Shown: piece after piece, positions 47,424 to 55,284 of the stretch
How the letters are laid out: every line of letters starts with the position of its first letter
Numbering within the stretch: position 1 is the first letter of the stretch
Origin: Puniceibacterium sediminis
Lineage (GTDB): Bacteria > Pseudomonadota > Alphaproteobacteria > Rhodobacterales > Rhodobacteraceae
Reading direction: 5' to 3'
Length of the DNA: 64,000 nt
Assembly: GCF_900188035.1 (NCBI RefSeq)
Contig: NZ_FZNN01000013.1
Span: 79,751-143,750, forward strand
Notes under the pieces: model-generated
The model's database searches: none
The model's input: the letters and a program-made list of their open reading frames with translations, nothing else
What the model was told of the DNA's origin: nothing
Position numbers and translations under genes: made by a program

Positions 47424-48137
47424 TTACCCGTCATTGTCCAGATCCATCAAAAACCGCGCATCGCCCTGCGCCCAGCCCAGCCAAAGCTCGATCCCGTCGG
47501 GCAGCCGTGTGCGGCCAAGGCGGCCCAGACCAGCCTGGACCCCCAGATGCAAGGCAAAGGCCTCGAAATCCTCAATCCAGCGATGCGTTGGCGAAAACGA
47601 CTGCACCACCATCGCCGCGACCGGACGATTGAACCGCCGCGCCTCGGCCACCGCGGCGGCGCTGCGATGGAACAGTTGGTACCGCAGAGGCTCTGGCGGC
47701 GGATAGGACACGCCCAGCCAGTTGCACAGCGCCGCCAACCGCTCGCGCTTGTTGTCTTTGTCTTCTGCAAGCCAGGTGCCGATGGTCGGACCGAAAGCCT
47801 CGTCTACCTTGGCCTCTACGGTCAGCGCCACACTGGCCTCTCCGGCCTGAACCAACGCAAAGACGTCGCACTGGCTGTCTGCCCCGGCACCCGGCAAGGC
47901 CACCCGGTGTTCGGGAATAGCCAATTGCAGCGCGCCGCCCGACCCCAGCAACGCGGCAATTTCGGGCGGCAGTCCACTGGGGTCCGAAATCTGCGCCGCC
48001 TCCCAGGATTGCGCCGCAGCCATGGCCGAAAATCCTGCGCGCCAGTGCCGGGCTGGGTTCGCCAGTCCGGCGCGCCAGTCCTGAGTGCCTTTGGTGGGTC
48101 GCAGGATTTTGGCCAAATGCGGCGCTCCCGTCAGCAA
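47424..48137 (-). CDS. DUF6946-like protein with a PD-(D/E)XK-type motif, inserted in the choline operon
   Basis: A 237-residue soluble protein. I associate it by eye with an uncharacterised family (DUF6946). A central segment has the spacing of a PD-(D/E)XK nuclease core: D91 in CDVFALVQ, then E108 and K110 in LTVEAKVDE. It lies between choX and choW on the same strand, 9 nt from choW, so it must be co-transcribed. The start is uncertain: TTG at 48137 is the first possible codon, and an ATG at residue 39 is an alternative. The role in or beside choline transport is unknown. Confidence 0.75.
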   Translation of the reverse strand: MLTGAPHLAKILRPTKGTQDWRAGLANPARHWRAGFSAMAAAQSWEAAQISDPSGLPPEIAALLGSGGALQLAIPEHRVALPGAGADSQCDVFALVQAGEASVALTVEAKVDEAFGPTIGTWLAEDKDNKRERLAALCNWLGVSYPPPEPLRYQLFHRSAAAVAEARRFNRPVAAMVVQSFSPTHRWIEDFEAFALHLGVQAGLGRLGRTRLPDGIELWLGWAQGDARFLMDLDNDG

Positions 48138-48176
48138 ATCGGACCCGACCCATAGGGGCCGGATCCGCGTCGAAGA

Positions 48177-49103
48177 TCAGTTGGAAAAGGTCGCTGCCGC
48201 AGCCGCAATCGCATCGCCACCATCAAGCGTGGTCACGCCATCCAGCCAAACGGGGATCACCTCGTCGTAGTGCGCCGAAATCCAAGCCGTTGCTGCCTCG
48301 TTCGGATCTTTGCCGTCGTCGAGGATCGCCCCCATGATCTCGTTCTCCATCGCAAGCGAGAAGACGAGGTTGTCGAGCAGCTTTCCGACGTTCGGGCATT
48401 CTGGGGCATAGCCTGCGCGGGTGTTGGTATAGACTGTCGCGCCGCCCAGATCCGGACCGAAATAGTCGTCCCCGCCTGTAAGGTAGGTGAGGTCGAAATT
48501 GGCGTTCATGGGATGCGGTTCCCAGGCAAGGAACACGATTGGCTCGTCCTTGCCCGACAGGCGCGACACCTGTGCCAACATGCCTTGCTCAGAGCTTTCC
48601 TTGACGTCGAAACCCTTCAGACCAAAGGCATCCGCCTCGATCATGTCGAGGATCAGACGGTTGCCGTCATTGCCCGGCTCGATTCCGTAAATGTCGCCAC
48701 CCAACTCGTCCTCATGCTCGGCAATGCTCGCGAAGGAGTTGATTCCCAGTGCCGCTCCGGCGGCGTTAGTTGCCAATGTGTACTTTGCCCCCTCAAGGTT
48801 GGCGCGCACGGTATCCACGGTTCCCGCCTCGCGGTAGGGGGCAATATCCGCTTCCATCGTGGGCATCCAGTTGCCCAGAAAGACGTCGATATCCCCAGCG
48901 GCCATCGACGTGTATGTCACCGGCACCGACAGCAGCTTGGTATCAGTTTCATAGCCCAGCGCTTCCAGCAGTACAGAGGTGGCGGCGGTCGTCGCGGTGA
49001 TATCGGTCCAGCCGACATCCGAAAAACGCACCTCATCGCAGTTGGCATAGGCGGTGCTTGCGGCCAGCGAAAGTGCCAGAGCGCTTGTGATTGGTCTGAT
49101 CAT
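48177..49103 (-). CDS. choX: Choline-binding periplasmic protein
   Basis: A 308-residue high-affinity choline receptor feeding ChoWV. Signal peptide MIRPITSALALSLAASTAYA. Aromatic ligand-box segments are SDVGWTDITATTA, FLGNWMPTME, GIEPGNDGNRLI and FLAWEPHPMN, which match ChoX rather than ProX. The start is the ATG preceding the signal peptide; the open frame before it lacks support. The upstream 270 nt contain its promoter but no recognised operator, apart from a 7-bp inverted repeat at 49309-49340. Confidence 0.93.
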   Translation of the reverse strand: MIRPITSALALSLAASTAYANCDEVRFSDVGWTDITATTAATSVLLEALGYETDTKLLSVPVTYTSMAAGDIDVFLGNWMPTMEADIAPYREAGTVDTVRANLEGAKYTLATNAAGAALGINSFASIAEHEDELGGDIYGIEPGNDGNRLILDMIEADAFGLKGFDVKESSEQGMLAQVSRLSGKDEPIVFLAWEPHPMNANFDLTYLTGGDDYFGPDLGGATVYTNTRAGYAPECPNVGKLLDNLVFSLAMENEIMGAILDDGKDPNEAATAWISAHYDEVIPVWLDGVTTLDGGDAIAAAAATFSN

Positions 49104-49376
49104 GGTCGTCTCCCGTTGAGTTTTTATATTTCTGACGGGAATTAGCGCAGATTTCCGGCGCAATGCAACCGCAGCCCCCTCGGAGGCGTCGCCTGCATGC
49201 CCGCACCTTCTGAAACGACGCATAGCCATGCGTTTCACAGGATGCGGTCGGCCAAATAGGGCCGCTCTTGTCTATAGTGGCGGCTCGTAGGTGTGCGGCT
49301 TGATGCTAAGGCCGTCCAATCATGACTGAATGAACGGCCTAAATAAAACCCGGCAATCGCCTGTTTCGCCCAAGCT

Positions 49377-50357
49377 TCAGCCGTAAAGGCCCGCTGAGCG
49401 CGCCCGCAACTTCACCAGGGCCAGAACCGTATCAATGGTCGGCGTCGGCGTGTCTGTCACCCGTCCCAATTCCTGCACGGATCCGACCAGTGCGTCGATT
49501 TCCATCGGTCGGCCCTGATCAAGATCCTGCAACATCGAGGTCCGGTGTGCGCCCACTGCCGCCCCCCCGTCGATACGCTTTTCCACGTCGATCGGGAATT
49601 TCACGCCCAGCTTTTCCGCAACGGCCTGCGCTTCGATCATCATGCTCTTGGCCACAGCACGTGTGCCGGGGTCGGTGCAGAGAACATCCAACGTCGCATG
49701 CGTCAGCGCCGAGATCGGGTTGAACGACAGATTTCCCCAGAGCTTGACCCAGATTTCATCCCGCAGACGCGGGCGCACGGGGGCCTTCAGCCCTGCCTCG
49801 GACAGCGCTTTTGACAGTGCCAGTGCGCGCTCGGACTTTGACCCATCAGGCTCGCCCAGCGAAAACCGGCTGCCCTCGATGTGCTTGATCACCCCGGGTT
49901 CGATCACTTCGGCCGCCGGATAGACTACACATCCCAATACCCGATCGGGACCAAAGCCATCCCACTGCTTGTTTCCCGGGTCGACCGTCTCCAGCCGCGT
50001 CCCCTCAAGCGCGCCACCAATCTTGTGGAAATACCACCACGGCACACCGTTCACGCCGCTCACGATCGTCGTGTTCGGTCCGATCAGCGGCTGCATCCTG
50101 TCCACCACCGCAGGCACCGAATGCGCCTTGAGCGTGACAATGACGTAATCCTGCACGCCGATCACGGCCGGATCGTCTGACGCCGTAACTTTGACGACAG
50201 TCTCCTCGCCGCCTTCTTCGATCAGCTTCAGACCATTCGCCTGCATCGCCGCCAGATGCGGCCCGCGCGCAACAAGGCTCACATCCGCCCCCGCCTGCGC
50301 CAGCTTTACACCCATATAGCCGCCAATGGCGCCTGCTCCGAATACACAGATCTTCAT
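49377..50357 (-). CDS. Ketopantoate reductase family protein (2-dehydropantoate 2-reductase-like)
   Basis: A 326-residue NADPH-dependent reductase with N-terminal Rossmann motif GAGAIGGYMG (7-16) and C-terminal helical domain. Catalytic-region features are LKAHS (with the conserved lysine), EIWVKLWGNLSFNPISALT and a KxxxN-type arrangement. It may be PanE of pantothenate synthesis, but paralogues of this family act on other 2-oxo acids, and its neighbours (acyl-CoA ligase, carboxylate transporter) leave the substrate open. The gap of 108 nt from the ligase gene permits either co-transcription or its own promoter. Confidence 0.85.
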   Translation of the reverse strand: MKICVFGAGAIGGYMGVKLAQAGADVSLVARGPHLAAMQANGLKLIEEGGEETVVKVTASDDPAVIGVQDYVIVTLKAHSVPAVVDRMQPLIGPNTTIVSGVNGVPWWYFHKIGGALEGTRLETVDPGNKQWDGFGPDRVLGCVVYPAAEVIEPGVIKHIEGSRFSLGEPDGSKSERALALSKALSEAGLKAPVRPRLRDEIWVKLWGNLSFNPISALTHATLDVLCTDPGTRAVAKSMMIEAQAVAEKLGVKFPIDVEKRIDGGAAVGAHRTSMLQDLDQGRPMEIDALVGSVQELGRVTDTPTPTIDTVLALVKLRARSAGLYG

Positions 50358-50465
50358 GCCGTCTTCCCTCGCGCTGCGGCATGATCAGCCGCGCGTCCCC
50401 TGCTTTTTCTCTTTCCAAATACGCAAAATCCGGCGTCGACCATACAGGCCGACGCCGTGCCGCTC

Positions 50466-51992
50466 TTAAGCGTCTGCAACCAGACCAAGCTTTTCGGCCA
50501 GACCGATGCGCTGCATCTTGCCGGTCGCGCCCTTGGGAATCTCGTCCAGAATGATCACCTTGCGTGGCACCTTGAAGTCGGCCATGCGCTCGGCGGCGAA
50601 CTCGCGGATTTCGCGCTCGGTTGCCTCCTGCCCCTCCTTCAGCACCACGGCCGCGGCGACTTCTTCGCCCAGCTTCGGGTGCGGCAGGGCGAATGTCACC
50701 ACTTGGCCAACTGCCGGATGATCCATCAGCACGCCGTCCACCTCAAGCGGCGAAACCTTTTCGCCACCGCGGTTGATGATCTCCTTGAGCCGACCGGTCA
50801 GATGCAGAAACCCATCCTCGTCGATCATGCCCTGATCGCCGGTGCGGAACCAGCGCTTGCCACCGTCCTGAAAGAAATTCTTGGCATTGGCCTCTGGGTT
50901 GCTTTCGTAGCCGGGCGTGACGTTTGCGCCGGAAATCACCACTTCGCCGGTACCGTCGATAATACGATCCTCGGATTCGTGTGCCACGGCCACCTCCGGC
51001 CCCGCTGCCTTGCCGACCGATCCGGGTTTCTGCATGTCGAACGGGTTGCAGCACATCTGGTGCGCGGCTTCGGTCATGCCGTAGGCCTCGATCACCGGCG
51101 CGCCAAAGACCTCGTTCAGCTGCGTCATGACCTGTGCGGGCAATGACGCCGAAGAAGAGCGCAGGAAGCGCAGCGGCACATCCTTGATCGTCTCAGCATT
51201 GCGCCCCGCGCGGGAGAGGATGGCCTGATGCATCGTCGGGACGGCGGTGTACCAGGTCGGCTGCGCCTCTCTCATCCAGGCAAAAAATTGCAGCGCGTTG
51301 AATCCGGGCGCGCACCAGATCGACCCGCCTGCGGCGAGCGAGGCCGACACGGCAGCCAGAAGGCCGTGGATGTGAAACAGCGGCATCACGTTCAGGCAGC
51401 GATCCGAGGCCGAAAGACCCAGAGAGGCCCCGATATTCAGCGCCGAAGCGGCGACATTGGATTGCAGCAGCGGGACGATCTTGGGCCGGGACGTCGTGCC
51501 CGAGGTGTGCAGGATCAGCGCGACATCATCTGCCTGCGGCACCATGGCATCGCATGTGCCGTCGGTGGCCCCGTCTGCGCTTAGCGTGAAATGCCCGGCA
51601 GGCGCGCCATCGGCGACATTGACCCGCAGGATCACCAGACCCAGCTTTTGCCCGGCTGCCAGCGCGGGGCCGTCATAGCCTGCGTCGACCACCAACGCCT
51701 TGGCCTTCAGATCGTCCAGGTAGAAGGAATATTCGTCTTCGCGGTAGCCCGGGTTCAGTGGTGCCGTCGTTGCAGCCTGCGCGATGGTCACAAAGGCCGT
51801 TGCCATTTCCGGACCGTTCGGCAGCACGATGGCCACCCGGTCCCCGCGCCCGATGCCAAAGCCGTGCAACGCCTCAGCGACCGCGCCGGCCAGATCACGC
51901 AAAGCCCCGTAGGTTAGCCAGTCGCGGCCCGGTGCGCCGATGGCTGGTGCGCCCGCGTTGTGAGGCGCGATGAGGTCCTTGAGAATGGTCAT
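50466..51992 (-). CDS. Acyl-CoA synthetase, possibly oxalyl-CoA synthetase-like
   Basis: A 508-residue ANL-superfamily adenylating enzyme that would activate a carboxylic acid with ATP and CoA. The AMP-binding signature is LILHTSGTTSRPK (about 162-174). A5/A7-type motifs are EAYGMTEA and WFRTGDQGMID, and the C-terminal catalytic lysine lies in PKGATGKMQR. Overall likeness is to the oxalate-CoA ligase (Pcs60/AAE3) branch, by eye. AGGA supports the start at MTILKDL. It follows tctA after 32 nt, so an imported carboxylate is its likely substrate. Confidence 0.88.
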   Translation of the reverse strand: MTILKDLIAPHNAGAPAIGAPGRDWLTYGALRDLAGAVAEALHGFGIGRGDRVAIVLPNGPEMATAFVTIAQAATTAPLNPGYREDEYSFYLDDLKAKALVVDAGYDGPALAAGQKLGLVILRVNVADGAPAGHFTLSADGATDGTCDAMVPQADDVALILHTSGTTSRPKIVPLLQSNVAASALNIGASLGLSASDRCLNVMPLFHIHGLLAAVSASLAAGGSIWCAPGFNALQFFAWMREAQPTWYTAVPTMHQAILSRAGRNAETIKDVPLRFLRSSSASLPAQVMTQLNEVFGAPVIEAYGMTEAAHQMCCNPFDMQKPGSVGKAAGPEVAVAHESEDRIIDGTGEVVISGANVTPGYESNPEANAKNFFQDGGKRWFRTGDQGMIDEDGFLHLTGRLKEIINRGGEKVSPLEVDGVLMDHPAVGQVVTFALPHPKLGEEVAAAVVLKEGQEATEREIREFAAERMADFKVPRKVIILDEIPKGATGKMQRIGLAEKLGLVADA

Positions 51993-52024
51993 GTCTTCAG
52001 TCCTTTTGTTAGTCTCGTGCCCGG

Positions 52025-53542
52025 TCATTCCGCCGGGGCCATTTTGCGCTTGGCCGATTTACGCAGATAATTGATCAACGGCAGCAAAAAGAAAAGCAGC
52101 GCGAGCGCCATGAACGCGCCAGACAGCGGTCGCTCGATAAAGGCAAAGACATCCCCGCGTTCGGCAATCAGCGTCTGACGAAAGCTTTTCTCCATCAGCG
52201 GCCCCAAGACGAGGGCCAGTACCAAGGGCGCCATCGGATAATCCGCTTTGCGCAGCAGGTATCCCCCGACGCCGAAACCTGCAATCAGCCAGACGTCGTG
52301 CATCTTTTGGCTCGGAGCGAACCCACCGACGATGCACAGCACCAGAACCAGTGCGCAAAGCACGGTAAAGGGCATCCGCAGCGCCCATACAAACAACGGG
52401 ATGAGCGCGATGTTGATCGCCACGGCGGCAAAGTTCGCCGTGTAAAGCGACGAGATCAGGCCCCAGACAAAATCCGGATCCTCGATGAACAGCATCGGAC
52501 CGGGTACAAGGCCCCACATGACCATGCCGCCAAGAAGCAGCGCCGTGGTGGGTGATCCCGGGATGCCCAGCGTCAGCATCGGCAGCAGCGAGCCGGTGGA
52601 GGCCGCGTTGTTGGCGGTCTCGGGGGCAGCAACCCCTTCGATATTGCCCTTGCCAAAAGTGTGGCCGGTCTTGGAAGTCGACTTGGCGATACCATAGGAC
52701 ATCAGCGCAGCCGGTGTTGCACCCGCCGCAGGCAGCATGCCGACAAAGAAGCCAAGCACCGACCCCATCGTCATCGTGCGCCAGAGCTTGTTCATCTCGC
52801 GCAGACCTGCGCCCAATTCCTTGAGCGTGATTTTCGCGGGCGTGACATGAGGCGCGGTCTTGGACGTCTCGATGGTATAGAGCACCTCACCGATGCCGTA
52901 GACACCAATGGCGAGGACTAGGAAGCTGATACCGGAATAAAAGCCCGGCTGATCAAAGAAGATCAGGCGCGGCTGGCCCGAGATGAGATCAAGGCCAACA
53001 GTCGACAGGACGAGGCCCAGACAGATCATCACAATCGTTTTCAGAATATCGTCGCCGCCCAGCCCCACAAAGGTCGTGAAGGCCATTAGCACCAGTGCGA
53101 ATTCTTCGGCCGGACCGAATTTCAGGGCGATGTCGGCAAGGGGCGCGGCAAAGAGCGTGAACAGGATGACCGATATCGTCCCGCCCACGAACGACGCGAC
53201 GGCGGCAGCAATCAGTGCCAAACCCGCCTTGCCCTGCTGCGCCATGGGGCGACCATCGAATGTCGTCGCAACGGCGGTCGAGGCGCCGGGTATCCCCAAC
53301 AGGATCGAAGATATCGCCCCACCGTACATCGCGCCATAATAGATCGCGGCAAGAAGGATGATGGCGGAGGATGGCGGCACCACGAAAGTCAGCGGCAACA
53401 CAATGGCCACCCCGTTGACCGACCCCAACCCCGGCATCGCCCCGATGAACAGACCCGCCGTCACGCCAAGCACGACGATCAGGATATTAAGCGGGGACAG
53501 CGACGTGGCAAATCCGTCGGCCAGATGCGCAAGCATTTCCAT
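52025..53542 (-). CDS. tctA: Tripartite tricarboxylate transporter, large permease TctA
   Basis: A 505-residue protein with about 12 membrane spans. The TctA signatures GAMPGLGSVNGVAIVLPLTF, AIYYGAMYGGAISSILLGIPG and the repeated GMLPAAGATPAALMSYG are present. It forms the main translocation unit for an anionic carboxylate using the ion gradient. It lies 12 nt after tctB. The TctA repeats containing AMPGLG and MLPAAGA are typical of the family and indicate an intact gene. Confidence 0.95.
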   Translation of the reverse strand: MEMLAHLADGFATSLSPLNILIVVLGVTAGLFIGAMPGLGSVNGVAIVLPLTFVVPPSSAIILLAAIYYGAMYGGAISSILLGIPGASTAVATTFDGRPMAQQGKAGLALIAAAVASFVGGTISVILFTLFAAPLADIALKFGPAEEFALVLMAFTTFVGLGGDDILKTIVMICLGLVLSTVGLDLISGQPRLIFFDQPGFYSGISFLVLAIGVYGIGEVLYTIETSKTAPHVTPAKITLKELGAGLREMNKLWRTMTMGSVLGFFVGMLPAAGATPAALMSYGIAKSTSKTGHTFGKGNIEGVAAPETANNAASTGSLLPMLTLGIPGSPTTALLLGGMVMWGLVPGPMLFIEDPDFVWGLISSLYTANFAAVAINIALIPLFVWALRMPFTVLCALVLVLCIVGGFAPSQKMHDVWLIAGFGVGGYLLRKADYPMAPLVLALVLGPLMEKSFRQTLIAERGDVFAFIERPLSGAFMALALLFFLLPLINYLRKSAKRKMAPAE

Positions 53543-53554
53543 AACGTCAGATCC

Positions 53555-54043
53555 TCAGAAGAACATTGCGTAGAGCGGGTAAAACAGCGGCTCGGTGATA
53601 CCCTTGGGCAGCAAGATCTTCACGGTCACCTCGAAGAAGAAGAACAGAAAGACCGGCGTCAGAATAGTGATCGGCAGGGTGACCGCCCACCGGTGATCGC
53701 CAAAGATCCTGAGATACCAGAACAGGAAAAGCGGCAGTGCAATGTAGGTCCCGACGACGGGCATCAGAGCAATCGTCACGATCAAGGCGACAACCACTGC
53801 CAGAACCGAACGGATCATCGTCAGATCAAAGAAGCTGCCGGTCCGCGCCCCTGGGCGGAAAGTCCTGATCAGGATGCCGCCTGCCGCTGCAAACATGATC
53901 GCCGAGAGCCAGAACGGAAAGCCCCCGCCCCCCGGCCCGCCGGTTTCGCCGTTCCAGCCGATGGGCAGCACGGTGGCATGCACCATGAAATAGACAGATA
54001 GCGCCATCAGTGCGGCAGCGATCAAGCGGTCAGCGGCAATCAT
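53555..54043 (-). CDS. tctB: Tripartite tricarboxylate transporter, small permease TctB
   Basis: A 162-residue membrane protein with four predicted spans (for example DRLIAAALMALSVYFMVHAT and SVLAVVVALIVTIALMPVVG). TctB proteins pair with TctA. GGA at proper spacing supports the ATG at 54043; the frame extends 18 codons upstream without a good site. It lies between tctC (86 nt) and tctA (12 nt). Confidence 0.9.
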   Translation of the reverse strand: MIAADRLIAAALMALSVYFMVHATVLPIGWNGETGGPGGGGFPFWLSAIMFAAAGGILIRTFRPGARTGSFFDLTMIRSVLAVVVALIVTIALMPVVGTYIALPLFLFWYLRIFGDHRWAVTLPITILTPVFLFFFFEVTVKILLPKGITEPLFYPLYAMFF

Positions 54044-54129
54044 GGATAGATTCCTTTGGATAGCATCGTCTTTTACGTCAAGGGCCGAGGCTGACATTGC
54101 CCCGGCCCGGTATTCAGGTAAGAGGCAGG

Positions 54130-55116
54130 TCAGGACGACCCGTCACCCATCGCCTTGAGCAGTGCCGCGTGCTTGTCACGCTCGACCAGGAAATAGGCCT
54201 GCAGATCTGCCCCAGTCAGAAAATCGGGGTCCAGTGCCTCGTCTGCTGTGTACTTCTGCCATTCCGGCAGGGCGTTCAGCTTGCCGAACATCTCGGTGTA
54301 ATAGGCGACAGCCTCCGGCGGCATGTCTTTTGGGGCCACAAAGGACCGCTGCATGGCATAGACGAGATCATGGCCCAGTTCGGTCATGGTAGGCGTGTCG
54401 GGAAAGGCCTCGATCCGCTCGGTCGTGAAGGCGGCGATCGGAACGGATTTGCCAGCATTGTAAAAGCCCATCTGTTCGGACGGGTTGTTCACGGTCGAAT
54501 CGATATGACCACCGATCAACGCCTTGGCCACCGCCCCGCCGCCTTCGAACGGCACGTAGGTCATGTCGAGATCGAATTCCTTCTCAAGCATCGCCGTGAC
54601 CAGGCTGTCCTCGGCCCCCGTACCGGTGCCGCCCATTTTCCAGTCCTGGCCTGCGGCTTTCACGGCAGCGACATATTCGTCCAGATTGGTGATCCCGCTT
54701 TCTTCGCTCACCCAAAGTACGAAGGTGTCGATGGCCATCCGCGCGATCGGCGTGAACTCTCCGATGTCGACGCCGATGTTTGTGCGCAGCGGCGTGGTGT
54801 AATAGCTGTTGAGCGTCGCCATGAGAACATAAGCATCGCCCTCCTTGTCCTTGAGGTAGCGCAGCGCCTCGGCACCCGACCCGCCGCCCTTGTTCACCGG
54901 AAGAATCGGCATGTTCGACAGGTTCTCGCGTTGGATCATCGACTGGAAAAGCCGAGCCAGACGGTCGGCGCCACCACCCTGCCCGGCCATGATCACCATC
55001 TCCACCGGTTTCACCGGTTTCCAGTCCTCGGCCAGCGCGGTTGCCCCCGTGGTTGCGATAAGTGCAGCTGAGACAGCGAACGCCACGGCAACACGCCGGT
55101 TGAAAGTGTAGATCAT
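54130..55116 (-). CDS. tctC: Tripartite tricarboxylate transporter, periplasmic receptor TctC
   Basis: A 328-residue Bug/TctC-type binding protein. The signal peptide runs to about residue 30 (RVAVAFAVSAALIATTGATALAE). The mature domain contains GGGADRLARLFQ and KMGGTGTGAEDSL segments of the ligand-binding loops. The ligand class is di- or tricarboxylates, not further resolved. A strong GGAGGAAT Shine-Dalgarno precedes the ATG at 55116. It heads tctCBA and is divergent from the ScfR-type regulator gene. Confidence 0.93.
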   Translation of the reverse strand: MIYTFNRRVAVAFAVSAALIATTGATALAEDWKPVKPVEMVIMAGQGGGADRLARLFQSMIQRENLSNMPILPVNKGGGSGAEALRYLKDKEGDAYVLMATLNSYYTTPLRTNIGVDIGEFTPIARMAIDTFVLWVSEESGITNLDEYVAAVKAAGQDWKMGGTGTGAEDSLVTAMLEKEFDLDMTYVPFEGGGAVAKALIGGHIDSTVNNPSEQMGFYNAGKSVPIAAFTTERIEAFPDTPTMTELGHDLVYAMQRSFVAPKDMPPEAVAYYTEMFGKLNALPEWQKYTADEALDPDFLTGADLQAYFLVERDKHAALLKAMGDGSS

Positions 55117-55234
55117 GTTAATTCCTCCTAATGTGCAGACTCTCTTTATGCGTGCATTATCTTTCGCATTCCCTACCAAGTCCTGAGCCTTACATATCGC
55201 GACGAAATAAAATATCACTACAAAAGGAGTAAAC

Positions 55235-55264
55235 GTGTTAATCATTGCGCGAGCAAACTCGTAA
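55235..55264 (+). other. Possible nine-codon leader open frame upstream of the ScfR-type gene
   Basis: AAAAGGAG at 55222-55229 is a strong ribosome-binding site for GTG 55235, which opens only nine codons before TAA at 55262-55264. The frame is not that of the regulator gene, whose ATG follows 17 nt later without any Shine-Dalgarno of its own. Either this is a leader peptide or a chance site on a leader that is not transcribed. Confidence 0.3.
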
Positions 55265-55284
55265 CATGTAATGTTGTAAACATG
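55262..55284 (+). promoter_or_regulatory. Palindromic sequence overlapping the start of the ScfR-type gene
   Basis: The segment TAACATGTAATGTTGTAAAC directly precedes and abuts the start codon and includes the short palindrome ACAT-GTA-ATGT (55264-55274). Its AT-richness and position suggest an autoregulatory operator or a core promoter of a leaderless transcript. It does not contain the TTTGCAAA repeat known for PccR. Confidence 0.3.

Noticed and set aside
49309..49340. Inverted repeat AGGCCGT/ACGGCCT between choX and the reductase gene as a terminator
   Set aside because: Only 7-bp arms with an 18-nt loop and no T-run in the direction of either gene.
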